A stretch of DNA of 60,000 bases from Nymphaea colorata (lineage: Eukaryota > Streptophyta > Magnoliopsida > Nymphaeales > Nymphaeaceae): positions 571,143 to 631,142 of the forward strand of contig NC_045138.2 of NCBI RefSeq assembly GCF_008831285.2. Reading direction: 5' to 3'. Below are positions 33,039-46,700 of this stretch, piece by piece. The translations under genes were made by a program, and so were the position numbers. The stretch's first letter is position 1, and the number at the start of each line of letters is the position of its first letter. The notes beneath the pieces were generated by a model. It ran no database searches. It had not been told where the DNA came from and saw nothing but the letters and a program-made list of their open reading frames with translations.

Positions 33039-36000
33039 TTAGTGCCTGACAGATACAAAGCATAGAGCCACCTCTGCTTGGGCCTGGAGTTCAGCTAAAA
33101 CCTTTGTCAGTTTGTCACGACATACCGTCTGATCACTATCATCGCGAAGCATTTGCCGCAACCTGTACAAATTCATGTGTCATCTTTAGTATCCATCCAA
33201 TGGAATGATTGTCAACATCAAATACTGTACAGAAAGGAAACGCATGTGCTCATTAAGGGGACACAGAATAGGGGAAATTATGATTTGAGGCTTCTTCAGA
33301 AACATTTGCGAACAGTGAAATGTAAACCTCTTTCTTGCGCATTTGCAATCTAAACTGAGCCAAGACATCAACTATGACTAATCCCAAGGATCCAACGAGC
33401 ACCACCAGGATTTTGTCAATCACAGCTTCAACCAAGAGATGAAAACAACGTTCAATGGAACCAAACACAATAGTCCAGACTGCATCAAAACACAATCCAA
33501 ACATTCTGTTAAGGACACTACTTCTGAACCTTCCATGACCTTTGTAACCAAACGCTCCATTTGTATACAAGCAATCAAGCATCCTGTCATTGGGTACTCG
33601 ATCCTTCAACCTTTCATTTATCTAAAACTCTTCATCTCGTCCTTCTACGTAGCCAAACTGGAGAAAAACCCAGCGGCCTTTGTCACTTGCCTTCTAGAAA
33701 CACAAGGAATTCTCAGACACGACAGTCTTCAGCTGGGTTATATGGACAAGATGGATGTCATTAAGAAATCGCTCACCTTACATATGCCAATCGAACTGGA
33801 ACTACAGAGAAATAAAAGTCTAGTGAATCTATGACAAGGTGATGTCACTACCGTAAGCCACAACAGATCACTTTTGCAAGAACATTAAACACAATCCACA
33901 AACACAGAATAGCGAAAGCAAAGAGCAGTGAATAGACCTCACTACACATGAATCTTACCTCTGGACGATGGCGATATTTCCATGACCAGTTGACAGAATA
34001 AACAGAGAATTTGTAGGCAATGCATTATAAAGACTCTGTATTCTAGTGTCCAAGCGAGTTAGTATTTCCTTGAGTTCAGGTGTGATACAACTTTCAACCA
34101 AGCTCTTGTGTCCAGAGTTGTCATTGCAGGTCATCAAAGAGATCATTTCCGCAATTTGAGCACCTAGCTTTTTATCATCCTTTGCTTGCTTGGTAAAGTA
34201 GCTATTTAACTCTGAGAATTGGGCCCAAATGAAATTAATTCTCTCATTGTTTAACTGCAATAAAAAAAAACATATTTGTGATTATAGTAATTAAACATGA
34301 AAGCATGTGAATACTCAAAATTTTGAAATGGTATAAAGTATAAACCTCTTTTTTTGCCTTTCCAAGAGCATCTTCATCTGAAACGACAGAGATTGCATGG
34401 CATGGCCCAATTGCATAACGTTTCAGCACAGAACTATCATCAATTAGAGAAGAAGTCTGACCATTTTCACTTAAAAGTGAGACCAATTTCTTCCTCAAAA
34501 CTGGGGTGTGGGAACCTAATTCAGGACCTACAACAAATAAAACCGTAGATTATTGAGATAGAAATGCAAATGCTGACGTTTCCTATGGATGTGTATGACA
34601 TACTAACATAAGACTCACAAAGACCTGGAAGTCGTAAGAATTTAGCTGAAGCCACAACATTCTAATAAGAGGACAACAACTATTTTTATAAAAAATGAAC
34701 AAGAACATAAATTAATATATTTTATGCTGTTCAGGTTAAAAAGAAAAGGATTTATTGAAAGTTGAAATGCACAAACAATTTGGATTCCCGTTAGAATCAT
34801 CCTTCAAGTAGAAAAGCAATTTCCCACTGACACCTATACTATAGTGTTTTATTCCCTTGTGTGCACTATGATCTCAGGATTATTTTGTTCTTTCCTCTGA
34901 ATGTTCTGCTCTTGTCATTGTCGACGATCAATAAAGGGAGGAACTTTACATAATCTCGAATACACCTCTGCACTATCCTCGTTCTTGATTTTTTTTTTTT
35001 TTTGGAAAAGAAAAAAATCAAAATTATATAAAAAAGGAAAAGAAAACAGTGAGATTTTAGATGGCTGATGCATGAAATATCTTCATCCCTGCAATTTTAC
35101 CACTGAAAGAATTCTATATAGATAGATTATAGCTTGCATAATTAACTCCAATCTAAAATAAGCAACTCTTAGAAATCTTGGCTTCCATCTAGAACCAGAT
35201 GAATCACCATAAAATGCAACACTACAAAAATTAATTTTGTTTTCAAGAAGAATGCTTATCGTGGTTGTGATCCATAAGCTCAATATCTCATGATTTGTCA
35301 CACAGCTTTTTTGTACTGGCAAGTCCTTCAATTTGTCAATGCACATTCAACCGCTTATAATTGCATTATCAGTACCAACTACAAGACCAATCATCATTTT
35401 TGAAAATTTCATCTAAAGTAATTCAATCTAGAATAGGCCAAAGAAATACAACCATAGCATCAACCAAAAAAAGCAAAAAAAAAAAAAACCTTTACCATAT
35501 TTGATCTTTAGCAACACCAAGTCCATGGCAGCTCTTGCATCTTCAACACTATCATGCCCAGATGCAGATTTTTGAATCTCTCGAGAAAGAAACTTCCTTG
35601 CAAGAACTCGAAGTGCAGATTTGAAATGGGCGCCACGAGGATGCTTATAGAGGATAGCTGTATCTATCACCATCTTATGTGAGATCTTCAAGGCTAAAAG
35701 GTCATTCTCTAACGAATGACCAACAAGTATGGTATCCTTGCAAACAAGTTTTAGAAACTCTTCCTGATACAATTGACAAAAAAACAACAATAAGCATTAG
35801 CCAGTATAAACACTAATATATTGACAAAAGCAATCATAGCTTGACAAAATAAAATGCAAGTATCTATTAAGGTGACCTGAATTTAACCTGAACATCTTGT
35901 AGAGTTGTAGTCACAGCACTGAGCATTTCACAAGTTATCCCACTAAATCTGCACAACTTCAACAAGCTCACAATGTAAAACAAAGAAAGTAAATGCCAAA

Positions 36001-39000
36001 AGAAGTAAAGAACTTCAAAAGGAAAAAAAAAAAGGATATGCCATGCATATTTCCCCAACAATCATAACAGCTGCTAAGAAACTTTCAGATGAAAAAAATT
36101 TATGGATTTTACATTTGACCATCCGTGGTGGTCGGAAGAAAAAAAAAGCAGAGAATGAAAGAAACACACACTTCCAAACAACAATTGGAGATATTGTAAG
36201 TTAGCTTTGACTATTACAAACTTGCCAAAACTGCAACCGATATTAATTGGGGTTCAGTTTAAACACCATAACAAATAATTCTGTGTTCTCAGAATGAAAT
36301 ATTGTTCACAAACCAGGCTAGTGACTTGGATGGGACAAACTATCACCATATGATGAACTGTGGGGACTCAACAAAGTTGGGCATTCCAATGCCTACAAAT
36401 CTATATGTTTAGATTATTAAGTGCCATAACTTCCATTTCTAGAATACTTGAGTCCGATGCTTCTAGTTCTCATGTTGCAACCTTCTATCATTTGTTACCA
36501 AATGTCTATTAACAAATACTGCACAATAAGCATGTTTATGTCTAAAAAAATTACCTTCTGCATATTAGGATGCTAAAAGCCATGCCCGTGTCAGGATGAT
36601 AAGCACAGCCAAAATGGGGGGTCGTCATAAAAAAGGAATCAAACCAGAAATACAAAAGAAAAATAAAGACGGATTTATTAAAATTTTAATCAGAATGGAG
36701 AAAAATATGTGCAGTAAAATAGGATCACATACAACAATAGCATAGGAAATAAAATACTAAAAAAATCCACTACTAGATGAAAGAAAGTAATATAAATGTC
36801 ATATATGAGTTTATGGTGGCCCCTATAATGGACTGGTGTTGGTCAGGTTTAAGGGCACCCACAACCATGTCACATGGGTGTAGAATGCAGGTGCTGGTGT
36901 GGGTGCGGACGTGGTTGTGGCAATTTTCAAAAAATTTAGGTGTGGATGTTAATATATATATATACATTAAATCATTACAAACATTTGTATTAGGGCTAGT
37001 TTAATTGGGTGTGCATCTAAAATAATCAGCTTTGGCCTAGTTCAGCTGATCGCAGCAGCCATGCCATGTTGGAGTGACACCAGCACCCGTGTTGCATCGA
37101 CGCGAGTGCAGCAGCTCTTTAGAAGCACCCATGTGACATAGCCACAAAATCTTTATGGATAGAACGAACTATATGCATTCTAAACTATTGTGCTCAAGAC
37201 ACAACAGTCACAAATTTCTCTTGAAGAATATTCCTACATTGAAGCTTTTGAGTTGTGAAGTTGTGAACTAACTCTTGCTGTGCAAGTGACTGGAATTTGA
37301 CTGCAATCTTCTGAGCCAGATCAACGTAATTGGAGAGCCATGTTCAACATTTATACTTGGGGTTCAACATGCAAGGACACGTCCATTAAATGCATTTTGA
37401 CATCCCTTGTATAGTGGAGAAGAACTCAACAGTCTTACATTGAACATTTTGAGAAATCTTGATAACTTTATATACCTGACTTGTGCTACCAAATGTTTTG
37501 GCCTGCTAGATACAGGGTGACATACTTGGTCAGTTTCAGACCATGTTTTACACCCTTAACATCATCTCAGCCATTTTTTCAGGAGTTTCTTGGTCAAAAA
37601 ATATTTTGTATTACCTAATGATATCATTATTGGTGACGATTTTAATCAACATCTGATTATTTACAAGCATTATGATATGCCATGAGATATTCACTTGTCA
37701 TTTTTATGTACCGCAAGACTTTGATCTATAACAATTACAATATGTCTTTTCTTTGCAGTAATGGAGATTATCTAACTCAAAAGTACGATCCTAACAGTGA
37801 ATTTAGATTCTCATTTCCATGTGAAGAATGCAACATCTTAAGATTTAAGCTGGAAAAATAGTTGTGTTTGTGAATCGTTCTAAAGCCTCAACTCCATCGC
37901 TGTTACAGCAAGTTCAAATAACTTCAAACATCTGAATAGCAAAATAAAATTAATAACCAGTGGTTAGCAAAATAAAATTAATGTGATTGTGAAACAAAGC
38001 TGAAGGTGTGTGAATGCCAACAATTTATATACACTTCTCATAATAGAGAGTATAAACTGTGCTCTGCAGGAAAGAAAATATAGAGTTGGATTCATAAGAA
38101 TTTTTTTTCCATTGCTAGCTAAATGCATAGCTGGTACCACAAAGGACATTAGTTCTATTTATGGCTAATGTATGATAATATATGTACTGCAACCGTAGGA
38201 CAGCCTCCAAACAACAACCCAGTCATGACATGGGTAGGCCCACGACAAAGTTGGATGCCCTTATGATTAAACCTGCAACAACTATAGAAGCATTTTGGGG
38301 CCAGTCCACTTTTCAGGTTCATCATTAGAGGTGGGAACCAAATAAGGACTCAATCCAGGTGGATTCCTCACAAAGCTTTAAAGAAGAAGAAGAAGAAGAA
38401 GTGCTCAATGCACTTACATGAGAAAAAAGAAGTAAAGCCTGCCTAAACAGAAATAACACATGCACCATGAAATGTCATCCATAATTAACTCAAAAATGAT
38501 GAGTGTTGCTTGCACAAGCATACAACCAAGAAGAAAACAAAACCCATTCACCTAGAAAAAACATTTCTATTTCCCAAATTACCTTGTGTTATAGTCAACA
38601 ATACTGTTAGAAGGCTTAACCAGCTTATCAAGCACCACCTGCAACAATGTGGGTTTAAAATATTTAAGTTCACATACAATGAACAAACAGAACTGGCAAA
38701 AACATAAAGCAAATAAAGTTTTGTATGTCAACACCTGTAAAAAGATGAGCTGATGTGCAAACAAAGTGCACATGCTATAAAGCTTGTAGGTTTAGCTTAG
38801 ATTGGACCAGCATTTTAGCAGTTTCCAGAATGTATAAATATAAAGCTAGAATTATTAGATTACAAGTTTCCGCACTTCACTGTTTGTTCCCCTTTTTTTG
38901 TGTTTCTTCTGTCATTGTTAGAGAGTTGGACAAATCTTTGTTCAGATTTTTAGCTTGCTCCACAAGTGAACATGCTCTATTACACCTACAAGTTCATTTG

Positions 39001-42000
39001 TTTGTCGTGCTCTCTGATTTGAAATTACTTTCACACCATGTCATCTATTTCTTTTATTTATGTTACCTTTTTGCTGATTTCGTTTATATAATTATGTTTG
39101 AACTGTCCTGTTTTTCTGGTTTCATTTATATTCACCTGTTTTGCTGGTTTCATCTATTATTCTTGTGTTTTTCTTTTACATTTATGTTACGCTGTTGCTG
39201 GTTTCATTTAATTTGAACTGCAACTACCGTCTTTTTCTGGTTTCATTTATATTCACCTGCTTTGCTGGTTTCATTTATATTTGCCATGTTTTTCTTTTAA
39301 ATTTATGTTACCTTTTTGCTGGTTTCATTTACATTTGAACTGTCGTGTTTTTGTAAATTTGAACCAAGTAATGAGTGAATTTTGTTTAATTTTCTGCTTT
39401 GTGGAATTTTGCACATATACCTTTTCTTGTCGTACCGCTGTACCCAGATTTTCTTAAATCGCTGCACCAATACCCACTTCGCATACCCAAACACATACCT
39501 GTACCTGTATGACTTAGCCTCTAAGTGGACTTGCACATGATCAACCTTGTGTTCCTCAATATTCAAACAAATATTTCACCTGAAAGATCCAACTCAAAGG
39601 TCTTCTCATGAAAATTTGGAGAATTCAATTCTTGAGTTCTTGGGAATGTTCTAATGACCTCCCTGGGAATGGGGATCACCTGAAGAGGAGAAAGGTTGAA
39701 TGGTTGAGCACTTACCTAAGGGAGGAGTGATCCACTCAAGCCTTTGCAGGTTGAGTGTACACCCCTTAGCCTTCATTCTCCAGCTATTCATGCCTTGTAT
39801 TTACTTGAACACAGTTGGGCCACTACACGAATTGATCCAGTATGTCGTGGTTCAACATCGCTTAGAGGATCACTAAGACTGCTGCTTCAATAGCCAGAAT
39901 CAAGCAACTTTACCTCCGCTATTTCTTCCCCAACTCCCTATAATTTTACTCCACACTCTTAAGTCTGCCGACTAGAGCTTGTTTTGCATCGTTGGCATGT
40001 ACCAATAAGTTCCAAATGCAGTCATTGCTTCTCGACCTATGACTCTATCCACCATGAGTTGCTCTGTTACCAATTTGGCATCCTTCCTTCCCCTAGGTGC
40101 CTGAAAGAAGAAACCATACAGGCATGCACCCACCAGACCACAGTTCTTGTGGTTCTTTTCCAATTTGAGGTTAAGAATCCCTTCAAAGCTGATGAGTAAA
40201 GGGTTCTTAAGACCCAGAATATGTATAGCATGAAAATCCTAATTGATATGGGTCATATGGGTTATCAGTTATCACCCTGTCCACATAAGGGCCATCCAAT
40301 CCCTTAGTCTGCCTGATACCAGCTATTCCTAGTGGTCATTTCTATTTCAATTTAAGGCTGCATTCCTGTCAGTTTTTAAGGCATTTTGCACTTTTAATTT
40401 TCACTTCCATGTATGACTAAAAAGCATAATGGATTCATGAGAATGTCCTTGAGAAGATAAAACAGAGGAAGCTTTTGCCTAACCATATGTTATTACCATA
40501 GGCATCATATCATCTTCTTATGGAAGCTATAGAAGTGTATGCACACAAAATTACAGACCTCAGCAAGTGAAAAACAATAGCTACCTGCCCTTCCTTGTCG
40601 ACAATTGTCACTCTTGTAAGCTCCAGGCCTTTCGTTGTGACGCACTGGTTTCAAATCAACACCAACAAAAGCAAACAAAAAACGTAATCAGAAAACAGTA
40701 AAAAAAACCTTGAAACACCCTGTAAAAGGTACTTTCCAAGAGTCATCCACAGTTGTATACCCGACATAACTGAAGAAGCTATTAAAAAATTATCGAATTG
40801 ATGAAGATCATTGGAACCACAAACTAGGAAGTGTCCAGTAATATGGAAGAACTAACCCAAGATAAGGGTTCTAACAACATGAAAACACTAAACAAAAGCA
40901 AAACTTTATGGATGCCGCACACAGGTTGGAATAGGCCCACGTTTTCAGCAGTTCAAAATTAATTTGATCAAGTTTTATCTGTGAAAATTAAGCCAAAGAT
41001 GCAGGTGCGCAACTTCAAGAATCTCCACTATACTAATCCCAAGTAAACAGTCTAAATAAACCTATTATGCTATGTCTGTACAAAGAATGTTTACCCCATA
41101 ACATGTAGACGAGCAAACCTGGAACCAAAACTCAAGAAGGAAAGAGAAAACTACAGCTTTACCATTTCACAGTCAACAGCCAGCATGTCATAGAAACTGG
41201 AACCTGCAGGTGCAGAAAGAGTTGAAACAAAACCTACAGACATAAGGACAAAGCATTATGTGCTGCTTCTTACATGTAAAGATGAGGAAAGAGATAATAA
41301 TACACATTAAAATTCAAGGGGAAAAAAATTGTTTCTGAACTACCTGGTTGCATACAGCAATATCCATTTTCTTCCATTTCCCTCTCTGTAAGAGTGTAAT
41401 AAGATGCTGGAAATGGAGGTTCTTTCGCCTTTTTCCCAGTAGGTATATCATCTGAACAGAAAATGTAAACAGATTAACCATAAATTTCTCACACAGTAAC
41501 TTCAGCAATGTAGTTGGGGAAAAAATCATGAGGATATAAGATCACCCTTGGTGGCATGTTTTTAGAATTTTAACAGCGCTATGGCCTCCCATAAGCCTAA
41601 AAAATCTATCAGGCATGCAGAAAAAATATAGACACATAGACATCCAATATCCTTAGTCCCTAAGAAAGACAACCCAAGCATATGTATGCATTCCTGTAAC
41701 CTCTACCATTCCCCTTTCCACACCACATATGCATGCACCCAAAAAAACACACACACACACACAGAACAGAAAACAAAAAGGAGGGTTTTTAGAATTTCTG
41801 CATACCCACAAGCAGAAGCAAATCTCATGCCTAACAAAACAAAGCACCTCCCAGAGAAGGACACCCCAAAATAAAAATTCATGGAACAGCATACATCAAA
41901 AATGATGTTCTCGACCTATAGAAATGAAGAATAAAAATGCCGGAAAATGATAAACTGATAAGCATAAAATGAGTTTAACTTGTTGTTACATCTATATTAA

Positions 42001-43697
42001 ATGATTTAAGAGAATGAAATCACAAGTTCGTATGAATGCGAGTGGGATTTAAGTCAATCATTTGACCGATTATGGTTAATCCAATGTGTTCAACTTGTTG
42101 TTAATTTATACTGAATAATTTAAAGGATTGAAATCACAAGTTCATATGAGTACGAATGGGATTTAAGTTATTCATTTGCTCTATTATAGTTAATCCAATG
42201 AGTTAAATTGAACATAAAAAAAAGGAACAATCAAGAGCTTCAAAAAAGTAAGAAAGACCTCGTTTCATAGATGCTTCAGATGTTTGAATCTCTGAACATA
42301 TCTCCCGATATTTTCTTTTCTGTTTGCAAGTCAAAAGCGCATCAATTGTCTGCATTCCATCTAGTATACAACTGCCATATCCAAAGGACTTTAATTATAA
42401 CTTCTGCTAGAAGCATACTTGACTGTAATACAGCACCAATTAAATAGAAAATTTTATTACAAACATAAATATTGAACACAGTGTAGATAGCTAGCCAAAG
42501 ATCCTGAATGTCCCAGGCCTTAAGCCCTAATTGATGGTTGAAACAATGTCAGAAGGACTTTCCTGGAAACACTTCTCTGTAATATGGTTTTTGCATCACC
42601 CCAAAAAAATGAAGGAACTGATGTGACTTACCTCAAAGCTAAAACTGGCATTGGATGTCCACAACAGTTTTTCAGGCCATTGAGTAAACATGACTGTGAC
42701 ATGTATAGTGATGCATCAAGGCCTGGAACATATAGGAGCACTACTTTTGAGATAAGTGGCTTATTCTGCAAATGATAAGAGAGGACCAAGAAACCAGTGG
42801 TCAAGAAGGTAGAAGCACCTATGGAAATTACGTATTTCCCATCTGACTTTCAGAATAAGAGGAATAAATCTTAAATAACAAATAAAACAGAAACCAAAAC
42901 GTTCAGCATAAATTCTCAAAAATCACTAGAAGAACGCTTGAATACATCAAGCACAATGTCAAAGTACATAACCATTCAGCTTCTTTTATATATGAAATGA
43001 GTCTGTTTCTCATGGGCAAGGTGATCAACATTCACTCCTTGTGTGAACAAAGTGATGACTAATAACAAAAAAAGAGTTTGTGTACCAAGATTCTTGCTGT
43101 GCATATGCAGGGGTTTTTTCATCACTAGATAAGTGCAGGTAGTGACATCCATTGCTAGCTATGTTGCATGGACGTTTCAAAAAACATGAGGTGCCAGTGT
43201 CCAGCTGTGTCTGACACCAATATGCATCAACACATCTGAGACACACCGTTTTTTGAATATGAAGTCCCGGAAAGGGAAAAAAAAAATCCCCACTCAAGTC
43301 TCTTTTCCAGCATGCATGTCTCTCATTTTCCCCTTTCTTTCTCTCTTTTCCTTTTTCTTCTCTTTCATTTTTCCTTGATATTTTTGCCTCCTCTCTCTAC
43401 ACTTCCAATCATGCTTGACACTTTCTCTCCTTTTGTCTCTCTCATGCTTTTTAGAGGATGACCAGAACAACCCTCGTAGTCCTTTAAAAGGGACGATAGG
43501 GTAGAGTAGTCCTTTAAAATCAAAGTTTTCTTTCAGAAAATTTTATTTTGTTTAATTAAACTATGAATGAGACTAAACTAGCCTTAACATAAAAAAAAAA
43601 GATTTACAAATGTAGACAAATAAAGCTATTAAACAATTAATTAGTTATATAACAGATTTTAGATTTAATATTTTAACATTTTTTGTTGTAGAAGTTG

Positions 43698-43741
<44 letters not shown>

Positions 43742-46700
43742 AGAGATAGAGAGAGTTGTGTCCAAGTGTCCAATTTCTTAAGGCTCATAGTATCCAACAA
43801 TCTGTGTCCATGCAATATAGATATAGCATCATTGAGCTCTATGTTTACTATTTAGTGGATGCTGGTTAAGAATCATTGTCGTGTTTAACTTAATCATGCA
43901 AAAGTGCATATTTCCTGGCATACCTTCATAAGTGTACAACTAAAATTACTTATGTCCACACGTCTTCGCAGAATCAAGTTGGTAAACGGGCATCAATTAA
44001 ATGTCAACAAAAGCTGTACTCCTACTGGCAATATCCTAATATTCCAAGAGCCATTGTTGTTGCAGTGCACTTTACGACTGGAATACTTTGTTGTTCTTGG
44101 GGAGAAAAATCTTCCCATGAGTTTGAGTTACAAGTATTTGAGCATGCATAGTTGCCTCTCTACTAGGTGTTCAAGAATAAATATGGTGCTAGAACAAAAG
44201 AGTAAGCATGCAACTTCATAAATTACAGTGCATTTGAACATGCAAATAATATGATTTTGTAACTCAAAAGAATGTTACTTTCTCTGAGACATTCCAGATT
44301 GTTCCAGTAATGATACAGAAGGTTGTAAGATGTTGAAGCCTGAGACAACTTGTCTAATGGAAAAGGAGGTAAACTCCTGCTCACACATTAATTGATCAGT
44401 GCTTAAAAGATACTTGTCTCAGTGAACTTAAACCGCTAGACTGTAAGTTAACAAAAGGAGTAAAAGTGAAAATAGCAACTTGATCCTCCAATTGGCATGC
44501 AAAAGCTAACAAGTCCCCATATTTTTTTCTTCATTGAGACCTACATGGGTACTTCAATAAGGTCCATGTACCTATGTCGCCGTACCTATACCCAAAGTGG
44601 GTACTTGGACACACTTGGGTACTTATTAGATTCAAAACTGGTCCAAACTGTTTAAGTTTACGTGATTTAATTTTCTCCAACTCAGTTTTCATTCTATTTC
44701 TTGAGTTATTGTTCACTAACATGCAATGTTTTTATTTAAAATCACTTGTTTATTTATATGTTGCTTTCATTTTGATTTTTTTATTATTTTGCGTATATAC
44801 ATATATACATTTTGCCGTACCCTCGTACCCACACTTTTTAAAGTTTTCGTGTTTGTACCCATATCTCTGTACCTGTACCCAAATCATACCCATACCTATG
44901 TGACTTAGATTGGGACACTATTCCCCACCACCAATTGAACCATGTTAAATTGTTGTGGTAAACCATGATTTCAGCACTAATATGCTCAAGAATGTACACA
45001 ATACTCTAAAATATCCAGAATGAAAGAAAAAATAGTCAATGACCTATGTGACACGAGTATGTGGAATTGCCCCATGTACCCGCTCTAGTACGCTGGTACG
45101 CGGAACCGGATACAGCGAGAATGTTGGGTATGGGTTGGATCAAGTATGAGTCAGACCCTATACAAACGATAAAAAACCATCGCCTTTATTTTACGAAAGG
45201 TCGACCTCTTCAGCTCGACCCCGACCAGCGTTGTTTCACAGTAGAGCGATGACTGGTGGTGGCCATGACGTCCGGTGACCGGCGGCTACGTCAGTTGGTG
45301 CAAGGCGGCAACTGGCGGCAGCCAGCTAAGTATTTTTTTTACTCGCTTTGCTATTACAACTTAGGGTTCCGTTTTTTTATTTGGGGGTTTTTCGTTTTTT
45401 TGATTTAGGGATGTTTTTGTTTGAAGATTGAACTATAAACCTATAGACTTATATATGTTTTGATGTTTTGTTTGATTTTATGTGTTTATCTGTTGCTGCC
45501 ACTTTTGTTTGGTTGCATTTTATTTCTATCGGCTATTTCGGCTGCCAGTTTTGTTTGGTTGCTGTCACTTTTGATTAAAAGTTTGATGAATCTATCAGCT
45601 ATTTCTTTCAATTCTCTTCATCAATCAAAAAAAGTGATGTTGCCGATGAGTCAAGCTTATTGTTTTATTCTTTGAATTTTCTGATCATTATATATTTTTT
45701 TGTTTTGCATTTTTTTATTATTTTGTTTGTAGACTTTTTTATGGCATTACACTTATGAACTATTAATGTTTTCTTTTTCATTTTATCATTTTTGAGAATT
45801 TAATAATTTGTCGTACCCGCGTAACAATAATTTTCAAAATCACCATACCCAAACCCGTATCGTCGTACCCGTCCCCATACCATCATGTGACATAGCCAAT
45901 GACACAAGAACATTATAAAAATAAAAATAAAAAGACAGAAAAAACTGCCAAGTTCTTATCACTCATCAAGAAGGTGAAGGACAGCACATTTGTACCTGAA
46001 GCCTAGCACAACGGAAATGTAGAAAACTAGATTGGTTGCAAAGGACGAACTGCTACTTGTATAATTTATCATCAAGCAGCATTCCCTTTGATGGTCAAAA
46101 TGCCTATTCTGTCCTCCCTATGCTTGCAACATCAAGATGTAGCTAAGTTGTTTCATGCAAAAACCTTTTCTTCAAGGTGAGCTTCTAGAAGTACATTCGT
46201 TGCTCCCGCTATTCTACAAATGGTAAAGGAAAGCAAATGCAATCGGAGTATATTAACACTGGTGGAATTTTTTTGAGGCTTGAAGCAAAGCCTGACAAAT
46301 TGAAAAGAACCCTAGAACCATTGAAGAATATGATGCTTTGCTTCGTCCCTCTCTGAATCCCTAGCCTTTTCTTTCTTATCTCTCTTTTCTCTCTACGGTT
46401 ACCTTCTCCGCTCTTCTAAAACCACTTCCAGCCACCAGCAAGTGCACTTCATAACCCTCTAAAACTCAAACACCCTCAGAAGCAAATAAATATATATGTC
46501 AGTCTTCAGCATTTTATGTCAAAGACTCAAAAAAGGCTCATGGCATGGACAAAAAATCATGCAAGCTAATTTTGTTGCCATGTATTAGGATCAAGTTGAT
46601 ATATAAGACAGAAGTATTATGTGCTCATGCTCCCATTTGCTTCAGATTCTGCCATGGTGAAGTTGATCTTTTACTATTCAATAAAGATGTTAATGATACT

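Noticed and set aside
38755-39338. 153-residue hydrophobic frame resembling a membrane protein
   Set aside because: It comes from a T-rich 122-bp tandem repeat in an intron. The hydrophobicity reflects TTT/TTA codons.
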